Program-made: the position numbers and the translations under genes
Notes under the pieces: model-generated
Database searches by the model: none
Told to the model about the DNA's origin: nothing
The model's input: the letters and a program-made list of their open reading frames with translations, nothing else
In this document: piece after piece, positions 50,005 through 58,257 of the stretch
Position numbering within the stretch: the stretch's first letter is position 1
Layout: each line of letters starts with the position of its first letter
From: Streptomyces sp. NBC_01716
GTDB taxonomy: Bacteria > Actinomycetota > Actinomycetes > Streptomycetales > Streptomycetaceae
Length of the DNA stretch: 64,000 nucleotides
Assembly (NCBI RefSeq): GCF_036248275.1
Contig: NZ_CP109181.1
Span: forward strand, 310,001 to 374,000
Direction: 5' to 3'

Positions 50005-50741
50005 CCGGCAAGCAGATCGCCCTGGTGAGCGGAGGTTCCCGGGGAATCGGCCGGGCGGTGGTGACCAGACTGGCCCAGGACGGATTCGACGTCGCGTTCT
50101 GCTATCGCTCCCGCTCCGACGACGCCAAGCTGACCGAGATGGAGGCGGCCGACTACGGATCCCGTGTCTTCGCCCAGCAGGTCGATGTCGCCGACGCGGA
50201 CGAGAGCCGTGCCTTTCTCGCGGCGACGGAGGACGAACTCGGTCCGGTCGACGCCGTGGTGACGGCAGCCGGCATCACCCGGGACAAGCCGCTGGCGACG
50301 ATGGAGGACGCGCAGTGGAATGACGTGCTGACGACCAATCTGGACGGCAATTACCACATCTGCCGTCCCGCCATAGAGCGCATGGTCAGCCGTCGGACGG
50401 GCAATCTGGTGACGCTGTCCTCGATCGCGGGCGTCCATGGAAGTGTCGGTCAGACCAACTACTCCGCCGCCAAGGCCGGGATCATCGGCTTCACCATGGC
50501 CGTGGCGAAGGAGTACGGCAGATTCGGCATCCGGGCCAACACCGTGGCGCCGGGATTCATCGAGACGGAGATGACGGCCCAGGTGTCCGACAGGGCCAGG
50601 AAGAAGTATCTCGGCCAGATCCCGCTGTCGCGGTTCGGCACCTCGGACGAGGTGGCCGATCTGGTCTCGTTCCTCCTGTCCAAGCGTGCCTCCTACATCA
50701 CCGGCCAAGTCCTGGGTATCGACGGCGGGTTGGTGATGTGA
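50001..50741 (+). CDS. 3-ketoacyl-ACP reductase (FabG-like)
   Basis: A 246-residue SDR reductase. Cofactor motif GGSRGIG (11-17), NADPH-favouring Arg in CYRSRS, catalytic serine (LSSIAG), YSAAK tyrosine/lysine, and the C-terminal ITGQVLGIDGG are all FabG-like. It would reduce the beta-keto group made by the KS pair to a beta-hydroxy group; no dehydratase is present in the operon. Its GTG start overlaps the ACP stop. Confidence 0.92.
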   Translation: MTGKQIALVSGGSRGIGRAVVTRLAQDGFDVAFCYRSRSDDAKLTEMEAADYGSRVFAQQVDVADADESRAFLAATEDELGPVDAVVTAAGITRDKPLATMEDAQWNDVLTTNLDGNYHICRPAIERMVSRRTGNLVTLSSIAGVHGSVGQTNYSAAKAGIIGFTMAVAKEYGRFGIRANTVAPGFIETEMTAQVSDRARKKYLGQIPLSRFGTSDEVADLVSFLLSKRASYITGQVLGIDGGLVM

Positions 50742-50799
50742 GGGACCTGGCCCGCTCTCGTACGCAGGGCTCGAATCTCCGACGACGAGGAGGGTGCGA

Positions 50800-51597
50800 G
50801 TGAGACCCGCAGGCCCGCTCGGCCCGGTCACCCGGCGCCGGCCCGTCGACGACCCGGCGGTGCGCCTCTTCTTCTTCCACCACGCGGGCGGCTCGCATCT
50901 GCTCTACCGCGGCTGGACGCGGCATTTCCCGGAAGACTGGGACATCTGTCTGCTGGACGCGCCGGGGCGGGGGAACGCGCAGGCGCTCCCTCTCATCGGC
51001 GACTGCGCCGACCTCGTGGCCTTCTTCGACAAGGCGCTCACGCCGCTGCTGAACCGGCCGTTCGCCTTCTTCGGCCACAGTGTGGGTGCCCGTGTCGCCT
51101 ACGAGTTCGCGTGCCGTCTCGCGGAGGAGGGACGCGAACTGCCCCTCTGGCTGGGGGTGTCGTCCTTCCGCGCACCGCAGCCGGGTTCGGTGGGGCCACC
51201 GCTGAGCCGCAGTCTGAGGTCCGACGCCGAGTTACGTGACTGGCTCGGGAGCACCGGCGGCATTCCGGAGCGGTTGCTGACCGACGACAACCTGTGGAAG
51301 GCGTTCGCTCCGCTCATGCGCAGCGATCTGGGACTTGCCGACAGCTGGGACCGGGACACTCTCGGACCCCCTCTGCCGGTGCCGCTGACCGTCTTCAGCG
51401 GGTCGGACGACACTGTCGTGGCGCGCCACAAGTTGGACCGCTGGCCCCAGCTGACGGACAACTTCCTTGGGACGCACACCTATTCGGGAGGGCATTTCTA
51501 TCTGAACGACCACCGCGAGCCGTTGGTCGCGCGCGTCACCGAGACGGTACGCGCCCTGCTGGGCTCCCAGCCGGGCGGGGATCAGCCGGCATCCTGA
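50800..51597 (+). CDS. Type II thioesterase
   Basis: A 265-residue alpha/beta hydrolase of the external thioesterase (TEII) group. The nucleophile is Ser94 in FGHSVGA, an early FFHHAGGS forms the oxyanion region, an Asp lies in SGSDDTVV, and the His in GGHFYL. It would release product or edit misloaded ACPs. GTG 50800 is preferred (GAGGAGG 6 nt upstream); GTG 50794 is in the ribosome site. Codon 145 is TTA (51232-51234), a second bldA-dependent codon in the operon. A 58-bp gap separates it from the ketoreductase; a terminator follows. Confidence 0.9.
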   Translation: MRPAGPLGPVTRRRPVDDPAVRLFFFHHAGGSHLLYRGWTRHFPEDWDICLLDAPGRGNAQALPLIGDCADLVAFFDKALTPLLNRPFAFFGHSVGARVAYEFACRLAEEGRELPLWLGVSSFRAPQPGSVGPPLSRSLRSDAELRDWLGSTGGIPERLLTDDNLWKAFAPLMRSDLGLADSWDRDTLGPPLPVPLTVFSGSDDTVVARHKLDRWPQLTDNFLGTHTYSGGHFYLNDHREPLVARVTETVRALLGSQPGGDQPAS

Positions 51598-51605
51598 CAG
51601 CGCAG

Positions 51606-51632
51606 AGGCCCCGGACCACAAGTCCGGGGCCT
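51606..51632. terminator. Bidirectional terminator ending the PKS/FAS-like operon
   Basis: Perfect 11-bp stem AGGCCCCGGAC (51606-51616) with GTCCGGGGCCT (51622-51632), loop CACAA. Confidence 0.85.
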
Positions 51633-51658
51633 TGGGCGTGCGTTGGACGCTTGTCGGC

Positions 51659-52864
51659 TCAGCTCGGGCTCTGGGCCCGGCGATGGCGTACGACGAGAAG
51701 GGTGCCCGTACCCACGACCGCCACCGCGGCAGCAGCGCCCGCGATCTGGAGCGTCGCGGGGAACGAGCCGGTGGCGGCCAGGTTGCCGCCGGTGGTGCTG
51801 GATCCGCTGTCACCGGCGGACGAGCCACCGGCCGAGCCGTCGGAGCCTCCGGTCGACCCCGTCGAACCGGTCGAGCCGGTGGACCCGCCGGACCCGCCGC
51901 CCGTCACGTCCAGCGTGATGTCGGCCTTGTCGTTCGCCTTGTCGGGGTCGAACGGCCGGTCACCGGCGCTCAGCGCCACCGAACCCTTGGCGCCGGCCAC
52001 CTTCTTGTCGATCTTCAGCTTGAAGGTGTAGGTCTCGCCTCCGCCCTCGTCGACCCACCTCTGGCTGGTGCCGCAGGCGTACTCCTTGCCCTTGGCCTCG
52101 CAGAACCCGTGGGGTTTGACGACCGACGTCCCGGCGGGCGGCGTCACCAGGACCTTGATGAGCGGGTCCCCCTCCCTGGTCAGCACCCACGCTGGCCCGG
52201 CGTTGGCGAACCGCACCTTGAGCGTCACCGTGTCGCCGACATCGCCCTTCAGGGCCGCTCCCGTCACCTCGTAGTCCGCGGTGTTGACGGTGGTCACCGG
52301 TACGTCGACAGCCTGCTCGGTGCCTTCTCCCCCGGGCTGACGCTCCATCAGCTCCACTGCGGGCGCGGTGCCGGCCACGGGAGTCGTCGCGGCCTCGTCC
52401 AGCTCGGGTTCGCCGTCCCCGACGCTCACGCGCAGGTCGTCGTTGAGCGCGCGGTCCAGTGCCTTGATCGCGAGAGGCTTCTCCGGCGCGTAGCCGACAC
52501 CGGGCTCCACGGCCTGGTCGAACTCGCACACCACGTTGGACTTGGCGGTCATCTCGTCGTAGGACGGGACCTGGTGCGCCGCGCAGTTGGCGGGAACGTC
52601 CGCGAAGCCGAGTCCCCGGGTCACGGAGTAGGAGACCCAGACCTTGTCGGCGGCCTTGGTGCCCTTGTTCGCCACGGTGACCGACTGATCGAGGCTGCTG
52701 CCCGGCTTCACCCCCTCGATCGGGGCGATGTCCCCCACGACCAGATCGGGGGCGGCCTCATCGGCGAAGGCGGCGGGAGCCGCACCCAGCGCGATCAGTC
52801 CGGCTGCGCCCAGCGCGGCGACAGCGGTACGGGAGGCACGACGGTTGTGTGGGGGAATCCGCAT
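51659..52864 (-). CDS. Sortase-anchored surface protein (LAxTG type)
   Basis: A 401-residue exported protein. The signal peptide (SRTAVAALGAAGLIALGAAP) precedes two beta-sandwich modules (about 40-180 and 190-320), of the CARDB/DUF11-like kind found in surface proteins, each with a Cys pair. A Gly/Ser/Thr stalk leads to the sorting signal LAATG, a hydrophobic helix and a basic tail (VVRHRRAQ). LAxTG is the target of class E sortases in Streptomyces. ATG 52864. Its ligand is unknown. Confidence 0.88.
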   Translation of the reverse strand: MRIPPHNRRASRTAVAALGAAGLIALGAAPAAFADEAAPDLVVGDIAPIEGVKPGSSLDQSVTVANKGTKAADKVWVSYSVTRGLGFADVPANCAAHQVPSYDEMTAKSNVVCEFDQAVEPGVGYAPEKPLAIKALDRALNDDLRVSVGDGEPELDEAATTPVAGTAPAVELMERQPGGEGTEQAVDVPVTTVNTADYEVTGAALKGDVGDTVTLKVRFANAGPAWVLTREGDPLIKVLVTPPAGTSVVKPHGFCEAKGKEYACGTSQRWVDEGGGETYTFKLKIDKKVAGAKGSVALSAGDRPFDPDKANDKADITLDVTGGGSGGSTGSTGSTGSTGGSDGSAGGSSAGDSGSSTTGGNLAATGSFPATLQIAGAAAAVAVVGTGTLLVVRHRRAQSPS

Positions 52865-53014
52865 GGAGAGAACCTCTGTTGGGGCTTGGGCAAACCTGAC
52901 ATGTCCTCCAGGAGAACAGTCCTTCGGCCACTAAGACTCTCGCCGCCCCCGAACGGTTGCACGAGCGCACCTCACCACGAGGCCACGACGTCGCGGGTGG
53001 ACCCGGCGAGGTGT

Positions 53015-53063
53015 TTGACAAAGCGGAACAGCGCTCCGTATGTTTAAACGGAACGATGCTCCG
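53015..53063 (+). promoter_or_regulatory. Promoter with doubled operator before hydrolase gene
   Basis: TTGACA (53015-53020), an 18-nt spacer and TATGTT (53039-53044) form a strong promoter. CGGAAC-AGC-GCTCCG (53024-53038) lies between the -35 and -10, and CGGAAC-GAT-GCTCCG (53049-53063) lies 25 bp downstream. Two identical half-site pairs at this phasing suggest cooperative repression. Confidence 0.6.
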
Positions 53064-53091
53064 ATTTTCTGTCTTCGAATGGATCCACATC

Positions 53092-54057
53092 ATGAGTGAA
53101 CCGACCTACCCGGCCGACGCCCTCAGCTCACCCTCTCCCGTCCTCTCGGTCGCTCCGGTCGTGCTGCCGGCTCCCGGCCGGGCCGTGGACCTGGCGGTAC
53201 GAGTCTCCGCACCCGTAACCGGGAGCGATCTGCCGGTCATCCTCCTCTCGCACGGCCAGGGGTACTCGAACAACCTCTCCTCGATGAACGGCTACGCCCC
53301 CCTCGCCCATTTCTGGGCGGCACACGGCTTCGTCGTGATCCAGCCCACCCACCTCAGCTCCACCACCCTGAGCCTGCCTCCCGAGACGCCCGGGGCGCCT
53401 CTGTTCTGGCGCTCGCGGGCCGAGGACATGACGCGCGTACTCGACGGGCTCGACGCGATCGAGGCCGCCGTCCCGCAGCTCACCGGGCGCCTGGACCGGA
53501 GCAGGGTCGCCGTCGCCGGGCACTCGATGGGCGGGCACACCGCGAGCCTGCTGCTCGGCGCCAGGCTCACCGATCCGGACGACGGGACGGTGGTGAACCT
53601 GGCCGAGCCCCGGATCAAGGCGGGTGTGCTTCTCGCCACGACCGGCAGCGGCGGCGACGCCCTCACCGAGTACGTGGCCGAGAACCTTCCCTTCCTCCTG
53701 ACCCCGGACTTCTCCATGATGGCGACGCCCACACTCGTGGTCGCCGGCGACAAGGACGCCTCCGCCCATCTGACGGTCCGGGGCCCGGACTGGCACGCCG
53801 ATCCGTACGTCCTCTCCCCCGGCCCCAAGTCCCTGCTCACGCTGTTCGACGCCGAGCACGGGCTCGGCGGGGTGTCCGGATACGACGTCGCCGAGACCAC
53901 CGACGAGAACCCCGAGCGGGTTTCCGCGATCCAGAAGCTCACCTGGGCCTATCTCCGCACGGAGCTCTATCCCGGGGATTCGGCGTGGAAGTCGGCGTCC
54001 GACGAACTGGCCGCCGGCCCGAACCCGCTCGGACGGGTGGAGTCCAGGGTCGGCTGA
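53092..54057 (+). CDS. Alpha/beta hydrolase (PAF-acetylhydrolase/chlorophyllase-like)
   Basis: A 321-residue hydrolase. The nucleophile lies in AGHSMGGH, the oxyanion region is LLSHGQGY, an acidic residue is in VAGDKDAS, and a catalytic His in DAEHGLGG. The overall plan resembles PAF-acetylhydrolase or chlorophyllase-type esterases. There is no signal peptide. ATG 53092 begins the conserved part; ATG 53056 would add 12 residues and lies inside the second operator. The repressor is not encoded next to it. Confidence 0.82.
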   Translation: MSEPTYPADALSSPSPVLSVAPVVLPAPGRAVDLAVRVSAPVTGSDLPVILLSHGQGYSNNLSSMNGYAPLAHFWAAHGFVVIQPTHLSSTTLSLPPETPGAPLFWRSRAEDMTRVLDGLDAIEAAVPQLTGRLDRSRVAVAGHSMGGHTASLLLGARLTDPDDGTVVNLAEPRIKAGVLLATTGSGGDALTEYVAENLPFLLTPDFSMMATPTLVVAGDKDASAHLTVRGPDWHADPYVLSPGPKSLLTLFDAEHGLGGVSGYDVAETTDENPERVSAIQKLTWAYLRTELYPGDSAWKSASDELAAGPNPLGRVESRVG

Positions 54058-54062
54058 CCGCG

Positions 54063-54080
54063 AGGCGCCCCAGGGCGCCT
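54063..54080. terminator. Terminator between hydrolase and methyltransferase genes
   Basis: AGGCGCCC (54063-54070), CA, GGGCGCCT (54073-54080), followed by a T and 6 bp later by the MITE relic. Confidence 0.55.
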
Positions 54081-54086
54081 TGGCCG

Positions 54087-54103
54087 TCTAAAACACGCCC
54101 TAG
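54087..54103. repeat. Solo end of the MITE
   Basis: TCTAAAACACGCCCTAG is identical to the right end of MITE copy 2, including CTAG. No left end is present, so it is a deletion relic or an early remnant. Its CTAG carries the stop codon of the methyltransferase gene (54102-54100). Confidence 0.7.
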
Positions 54104-55005
54104 ACGCGGTCGGCCGCGATCAGGACGTACTGGAAGGAGCCGTCGTTGTAGGAGTTGATGAACGCTTCCTCGATGCCGGTGACCAGTGACGACGTGGCAC
54201 GCAGCTCCCAGTAGGGCAGGGTGTCGGGAGTCAGGTCGACGACCGTCTGCGGTACGAGGCGGTTGTCGGCCATGGCCCGCAGATACTCCCGGCGGGAGTG
54301 GATGTTGCACTCGAAGTGCGCGTTGATCTGGGACACCCACTTGGACGGCTGGCCGTAACGGGGGTTCCAGCAGCCGGTGATGGTCACATAGCGCCCACCG
54401 GGCCGAAGGACGCGGGAGTGCTCGGCGAAGAGGTCGTGCAGGTCGACGTACATGCTCGACTCGTTGTTCCACGAGGCCGCGGCCAGCCCGGACTCGAAGG
54501 GCATGTCCAGCATGTTGCGGACGCGGGCCTGGACATGGTCCTGGATGCCGAGTTCACGGGCGCGCCGGTTGCCGAAGTCCGCCTGCTTCGCCGAGAGTGT
54601 GACGCCCTCGACCTTGCACCCGAAGCGCTGGTGGGCCATGACCATCGAACCGCCCCTGCCGCAGCCGGCGTCCACGAGCGTGTCGTCGCGCCCGATGTCG
54701 CCGAGGTGGTCCAGGAGGAGTTCGGCCTGCGCCGACTCCAGGCGGTGAAGTTCGGCGATCAGCTTCTTCTCGTACGCGCTGTCCTCGGGCCGGCCCAGGG
54801 CGTCGTGGTCGACGTCGCCGATGCCGTAGTGATGGTGGTACAGGCCGTCGACATCGCCGAGACGCAGATTCACGGGCCTCGCCTCGTGGTCCCAGTAGCG
54901 CGCGATGTCCCCCTGGTAGGGAGTCACCGGGGAGGGGATGAACACGGAGGCGCGGGTGGTGGGGGCGACGGTCGTGCGGTCAGTGCTGGTCACAGATGAG
55001 TCCAT
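54100..55005 (-). CDS. mtf: Geranyl diphosphate 2-C-methyltransferase
   Basis: A 301-residue SAM-dependent enzyme that methylates GPP at C2, the first committed step to 2-methylisoborneol. Recognisable blocks are PYQGDIARYWDHEARPVNLR, LGDVDGLYHHHYGIG, motif I VDAGCGRGGS and WNNESSMYVDLHDLF. It follows the cyclase gene by 5 bp. ATG 55005 lies too close to GAGG; GTG 54993 may be the true start, which gives the usual N-terminus length. The stop lies in a MITE-derived CTAG. Confidence 0.93.
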   Translation of the reverse strand: MDSSVTSTDRTTVAPTTRASVFIPSPVTPYQGDIARYWDHEARPVNLRLGDVDGLYHHHYGIGDVDHDALGRPEDSAYEKKLIAELHRLESAQAELLLDHLGDIGRDDTLVDAGCGRGGSMVMAHQRFGCKVEGVTLSAKQADFGNRRARELGIQDHVQARVRNMLDMPFESGLAAASWNNESSMYVDLHDLFAEHSRVLRPGGRYVTITGCWNPRYGQPSKWVSQINAHFECNIHSRREYLRAMADNRLVPQTVVDLTPDTLPYWELRATSSLVTGIEEAFINSYNDGSFQYVLIAADRV

Positions 55006-55010
55006 TCCTC

Positions 55011-56147
55011 TTACCAGAAGTCGGGCAGGCTGTAGCGGTAGGTGTTGGTCCGGTGCCAGTGGTGGTTGCCGTCGACCCAGACGGCCACTCCGCGCAGAAA
55101 GCGCTGCACGCTCGGGACGGGGCAGGCGGCGGCGAGAGCCGCGGCTGCAGACTCGAAGCCGTGCATGAGGTCGTTGTGGACCTCGACCGCCTTCAGATAG
55201 GCGTCGCGTTCGGACAGGTCCTCACGTTCGGCGATGACCACCGGCAGGTTCAGATGACGGCCGGGGGCGGCCAGTTCCTTGGTGTACGAGTACAGGTCGT
55301 TGACGATGGTGGTGGCGTTCCCCGCGAGTGCGATGACCCGCTGCATGTCGGGCCGGGCGTGCAGGTCCGCCGGCAGTTCGTATCCTCCGACGGTGTCCGT
55401 GATGGTGGGACAGGGGCGGAAGTTGTTGAACTGACGCATCGCCAGGTACTCCCACACCTCGGGGACGTGGTCCTGCTGCGCCCAGGCGCCCTCGGCGAGG
55501 TAGCCCATGTGCAGCCGGGCCATGTCGTGCCGGAGTCGGTCGGCCTGGGAGGGGCTGGCCTCCCGGGTGAAGTACTCCATGGCGGAGCGGTAGGCGCGGC
55601 GGGGCGCGTCCGACTGGAGCGACAGTGCCCACCGCGGCTCGTACTCCTCCGTCGTATGCAGGGGGTCGAGTGCGGTGTGCGCCAGCAGAAGGCGCCCGCC
55701 GAGGCCGATCGGTGAACCTCCGTGGTCCTCGCAGTAGCAGTCGTCCACCGCGTTCTCGGCGACCATCAGGCGGGTGGCGAGCATCAGATGGTCGACGGTG
55801 GGGGCGTCCGGATGGCAGGCGACCATGTAGCGCCCCACGGAGAAGCCGTCGAACTGGTCCTCCCAGTCGTCGGGATACAGGTCGACCTCGTCCAGCGCCC
55901 AGGCCTTGATCCGGCCGCTGACCTCCTCCACCCGTACGGGGTCGGGCTCCGGCACCGGGTGGTGGTAGAGACCGGGGATCGGGTTGCCTTCCGCCTGCGC
56001 CTGCGCCTGCTCCGGTTTCGGCTCCGGCGCCTCGGGGCGGGCGAAGTAGAGGCCGGACGTGCCCAGTCCGCTCGGGCCACGCAGGATCCGCTCCAGGTCT
56101 GGGCCGGGCAGGCTCAATCGCGGTGGGGAGAGTTCAGGGTCGGGCAT
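55011..56147 (-). CDS. tpc: 2-methylisoborneol synthase (class I terpene cyclase)
   Basis: A 378-residue cyclase that converts 2-methyl-GPP to the odorant 2-methylisoborneol. The metal motifs are DDCYCED (135-141) and NDLYSYTKE (284-292). The N-terminal 100 residues are Pro/Ala-rich and disordered, with short conserved patches (LPGPDLERILRG, GLGTSGLYFARP). In homologues this region targets the enzyme into a family 2B encapsulin shell. ATG 56147 has TAAGGAG upstream, which overlaps the stop of the shell gene. Confidence 0.95.
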   Translation of the reverse strand: MPDPELSPPRLSLPGPDLERILRGPSGLGTSGLYFARPEAPEPKPEQAQAQAEGNPIPGLYHHPVPEPDPVRVEEVSGRIKAWALDEVDLYPDDWEDQFDGFSVGRYMVACHPDAPTVDHLMLATRLMVAENAVDDCYCEDHGGSPIGLGGRLLLAHTALDPLHTTEEYEPRWALSLQSDAPRRAYRSAMEYFTREASPSQADRLRHDMARLHMGYLAEGAWAQQDHVPEVWEYLAMRQFNNFRPCPTITDTVGGYELPADLHARPDMQRVIALAGNATTIVNDLYSYTKELAAPGRHLNLPVVIAEREDLSERDAYLKAVEVHNDLMHGFESAAAALAAACPVPSVQRFLRGVAVWVDGNHHWHRTNTYRYSLPDFW

Positions 56148-56157
56148 CCATGGCTCC

Positions 56158-57570
56158 TTAGCCGTGCCGGCCGGCGATCTGCACGTTCTCCAGGACGCCG
56201 AGTGCGTCGGGCACGAGAACGGCGGCGGAGTAATAGGTGGAGACGAGGTAGGAGATGATCGACTTCTCGTCGATGCCCATGAACCGTACGGACAGGCCCG
56301 GTTCGAGCTCGTCGGGCAGTCCGGTCTGGCGCAGCCCGATGACGCCCTGGTTGTCCTCGCCGGTGCGCATGACCAGGATCGAGCTGGTCTTCTCCTTGGT
56401 GATGGGGATCTTGCCGCAGGGCAGGATCGGGACCCCGCGCCAGGCGGGAACCTGCTGACCGCCGAGGTCGACATGGTCCGGGTAGAGGCCGCGGCGGTTG
56501 AACTCACGGCCGATGGCCGCGATCGCCTTCGGGTGGGCGAGGAAGACCTTGGAGCCACGGCGGCGGCTGAGCAGTTCGTCGAGGTCGTCCGGGGTGGGCG
56601 GGCCGGAGTGGGGCTGGATGCGCTGCTTGAAGTCAGCGTTGTGGAGCAGACCGAACTCCCGGTTGTTGATGAGCTCGTACTCCTGGCGTTCGCGCAACGC
56701 CTCGACGGTGAGCCTGAGTTGCTCCTCGGTCTGGTTCATCGGCCCGTTGTAGAGGTCGGCGACCCGGGTGTGGACCTTCAGGACGGTCTGCGCGACGGAG
56801 AGTTCGTACTCGCGCGGTTTCAGTTCGTAGTCCACGAACGCGCCCGGCAGGTCGGCCTCGCCGGTGTGGCCGGCCGACATCGCGATCTCGGCCTCGCCGT
56901 GGCGGTTCTGCCGCTGGCGGGGAAGTGAGCCGAACCGCCGTACGTGCGCCTGGAGGCCGGGCGCGCTGGAGACCACGGCGGCGAAGTCGGCGCGGTCCAG
57001 GGTGAGCAGCGTGCCCGCGGTCTCCGCGGTGGCGGTGCAGTCCCACCGCGCGTCCGCGTCGAGGAGCGAGTTCTCACCGAAGTGGTCACCGTCCGCAAGG
57101 ACGGCCACAGCCGTCTCGTCGCCGTACTTCCCGACAGAGGTCTGGCTGATGCGGCCGTGGGCGATCAGATGGATCTGCTCGGCGGGCGTACCGCGCTCGA
57201 CCAGCGTTTCGCCGGCGCGGAAGTCGCGCTGGACGCACCGGTCGGCGATCGCGGTCAGCACGCCCACATCGTCGAAGCCGTGCAGCAGGGCCAGTTCGCC
57301 CAGCTCGCGGGGGATCACCCGGACAGCGGCACCGTCCTGGACGAACTCGACCCGCCCGTCTCCCACCGTGTAGCTCAGCCGTCGGTTCACCCGGTAGACG
57401 CCGCCCTTGGTCTCCACCCAGGGAAGGGTCCGCAGCAGCCAGCGGGAGGTGATCTCCTGCATCTGTGGGGCGGACTTGCTGGTGGTGGCCAGGTTACGGG
57501 CAGCCGCCGTGCTCAGGCTGGACTGCGGGGGCGAATCCAGCTGTGCCTCGGGGCCGGTGTCGACAGTCAT
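56158..57570 (-). CDS. cnb: Family 2B encapsulin shell protein with cNMP-binding domain
   Basis: A 470-residue protein often labelled a Crp/Fnr or cyclic-nucleotide-binding protein of the 2-MIB operon. It has no helix-turn-helix. A cNMP-binding beta-roll (about 97-205; [31 protein letters not shown]) is inserted in an HK97-type shell fold (N-arm about 35-95; C-terminal P/A domains about 250-470). The family 2B shell encloses the co-encoded 2-methylisoborneol synthase. ATG 57570 follows AAGGAGAG. First gene of the shell-cyclase-methyltransferase operon. Confidence 0.92.
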   Translation of the reverse strand: MTVDTGPEAQLDSPPQSSLSTAAARNLATTSKSAPQMQEITSRWLLRTLPWVETKGGVYRVNRRLSYTVGDGRVEFVQDGAAVRVIPRELGELALLHGFDDVGVLTAIADRCVQRDFRAGETLVERGTPAEQIHLIAHGRISQTSVGKYGDETAVAVLADGDHFGENSLLDADARWDCTATAETAGTLLTLDRADFAAVVSSAPGLQAHVRRFGSLPRQRQNRHGEAEIAMSAGHTGEADLPGAFVDYELKPREYELSVAQTVLKVHTRVADLYNGPMNQTEEQLRLTVEALRERQEYELINNREFGLLHNADFKQRIQPHSGPPTPDDLDELLSRRRGSKVFLAHPKAIAAIGREFNRRGLYPDHVDLGGQQVPAWRGVPILPCGKIPITKEKTSSILVMRTGEDNQGVIGLRQTGLPDELEPGLSVRFMGIDEKSIISYLVSTYYSAAVLVPDALGVLENVQIAGRHG

Positions 57571-57936
57571 CGAGCGAACTCTCCTTCGTAAGGGCGGTGG
57601 CCGGCACGCGGGCGTGTCCGACACCGGGAAAGAGGATGAAGCGGGGCGTATGTCTGGGAATCCGTCCAGATACCGTGGAACAGTAATCGCGGCGCACCGG
57701 CCCGGCCCCGGGAAGCCTGCGGCATTAGCTCGATTCGATGATCTTGCCGCCAACAAGGTTTGCAGGGGCGGCGGTTGGTATCCGTAAGCGGCTGTCGCGG
57801 GATCGCCGCACCAGCTCTGCCGCTGTCGCCTCACGCGCCGTACGAGCGATCATCCGAAGGAGTGATCGATCAACTGCCATCTGTCGCAACGGTAAAGCGT
57901 TTTGTAGCGTCTGACCTTCCAGGGGAAGGGGGCGCG
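57571..57936. other. 366-bp divergent region, encapsulin / WhiB genes
   Basis: No gene seen. Palindromes: GTGTC-C-GACAC (57614-57624), 44 bp from the shell start, and CGATCA-N10-TGATCG (57847-57868), 69 bp before the WhiB start. Candidate operators for 2-MIB production and the WhiB-like gene. Confidence 0.45.
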
Positions 57937-58257
57937 ATGAACGCACAGTTGGAGTGGAGCGGACGGGGTGCCTGCCGGGCCGTCGATCCGGACACCCTGT
58001 TCGTGCAGGGTCAGGAGCAGAACAGGGCGAAGTCCGTGTGCCTGGGGTGTCAGGTGCGTACGGAGTGCCTGGCCTATGCGCTCGACAACCGGGAGGAGTT
58101 CGGTGTCTGGGGCGGCATGACCGAACGGGAGCGCCGGGCGTTGCTACGGCGAAGGCCGACCGTCACGTCCTGGCGGGGTCTGCTGGAGACCGCCCGCAGT
58201 GAACACGACGAACCCGGGGAGGGCGAGGGCGAACAGGTGCCCGCCAGTGGGTTCTAG
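57937..58257 (+). CDS. WhiB-like iron-sulphur regulator
   Basis: A 106-residue Wbl protein. The four iron-sulphur cysteines are Cys13, Cys35, Cys38 and Cys44 (CxxCx5C), followed by the GVWGG turn and a basic C-terminal segment (ERRALLRRRP). Such proteins bind the primary sigma factor and control development, redox response or antibiotic resistance. ATG 57937 follows GGGGAAGGGGG. The stop TAG (58255-58257) is formed by the CTAG end of a MITE, so the acidic tail (GEGEGEQVPASGF) may differ from its orthologues. Confidence 0.92.
   Translation: MNAQLEWSGRGACRAVDPDTLFVQGQEQNRAKSVCLGCQVRTECLAYALDNREEFGVWGGMTERERRALLRRRPTVTSWRGLLETARSEHDEPGEGEGEQVPASGF

Noticed and set aside
50758..50790. T-loop-like sequence near 50768 as a tRNA
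   Set aside because: No acceptor stem, anticodon arm or CCA context around it.
56158..57570. Crp/Fnr transcription factor reading of the cNMP-binding protein
   Set aside because: No helix-turn-helix follows the cNMP domain; length and context fit a family 2B encapsulin shell.
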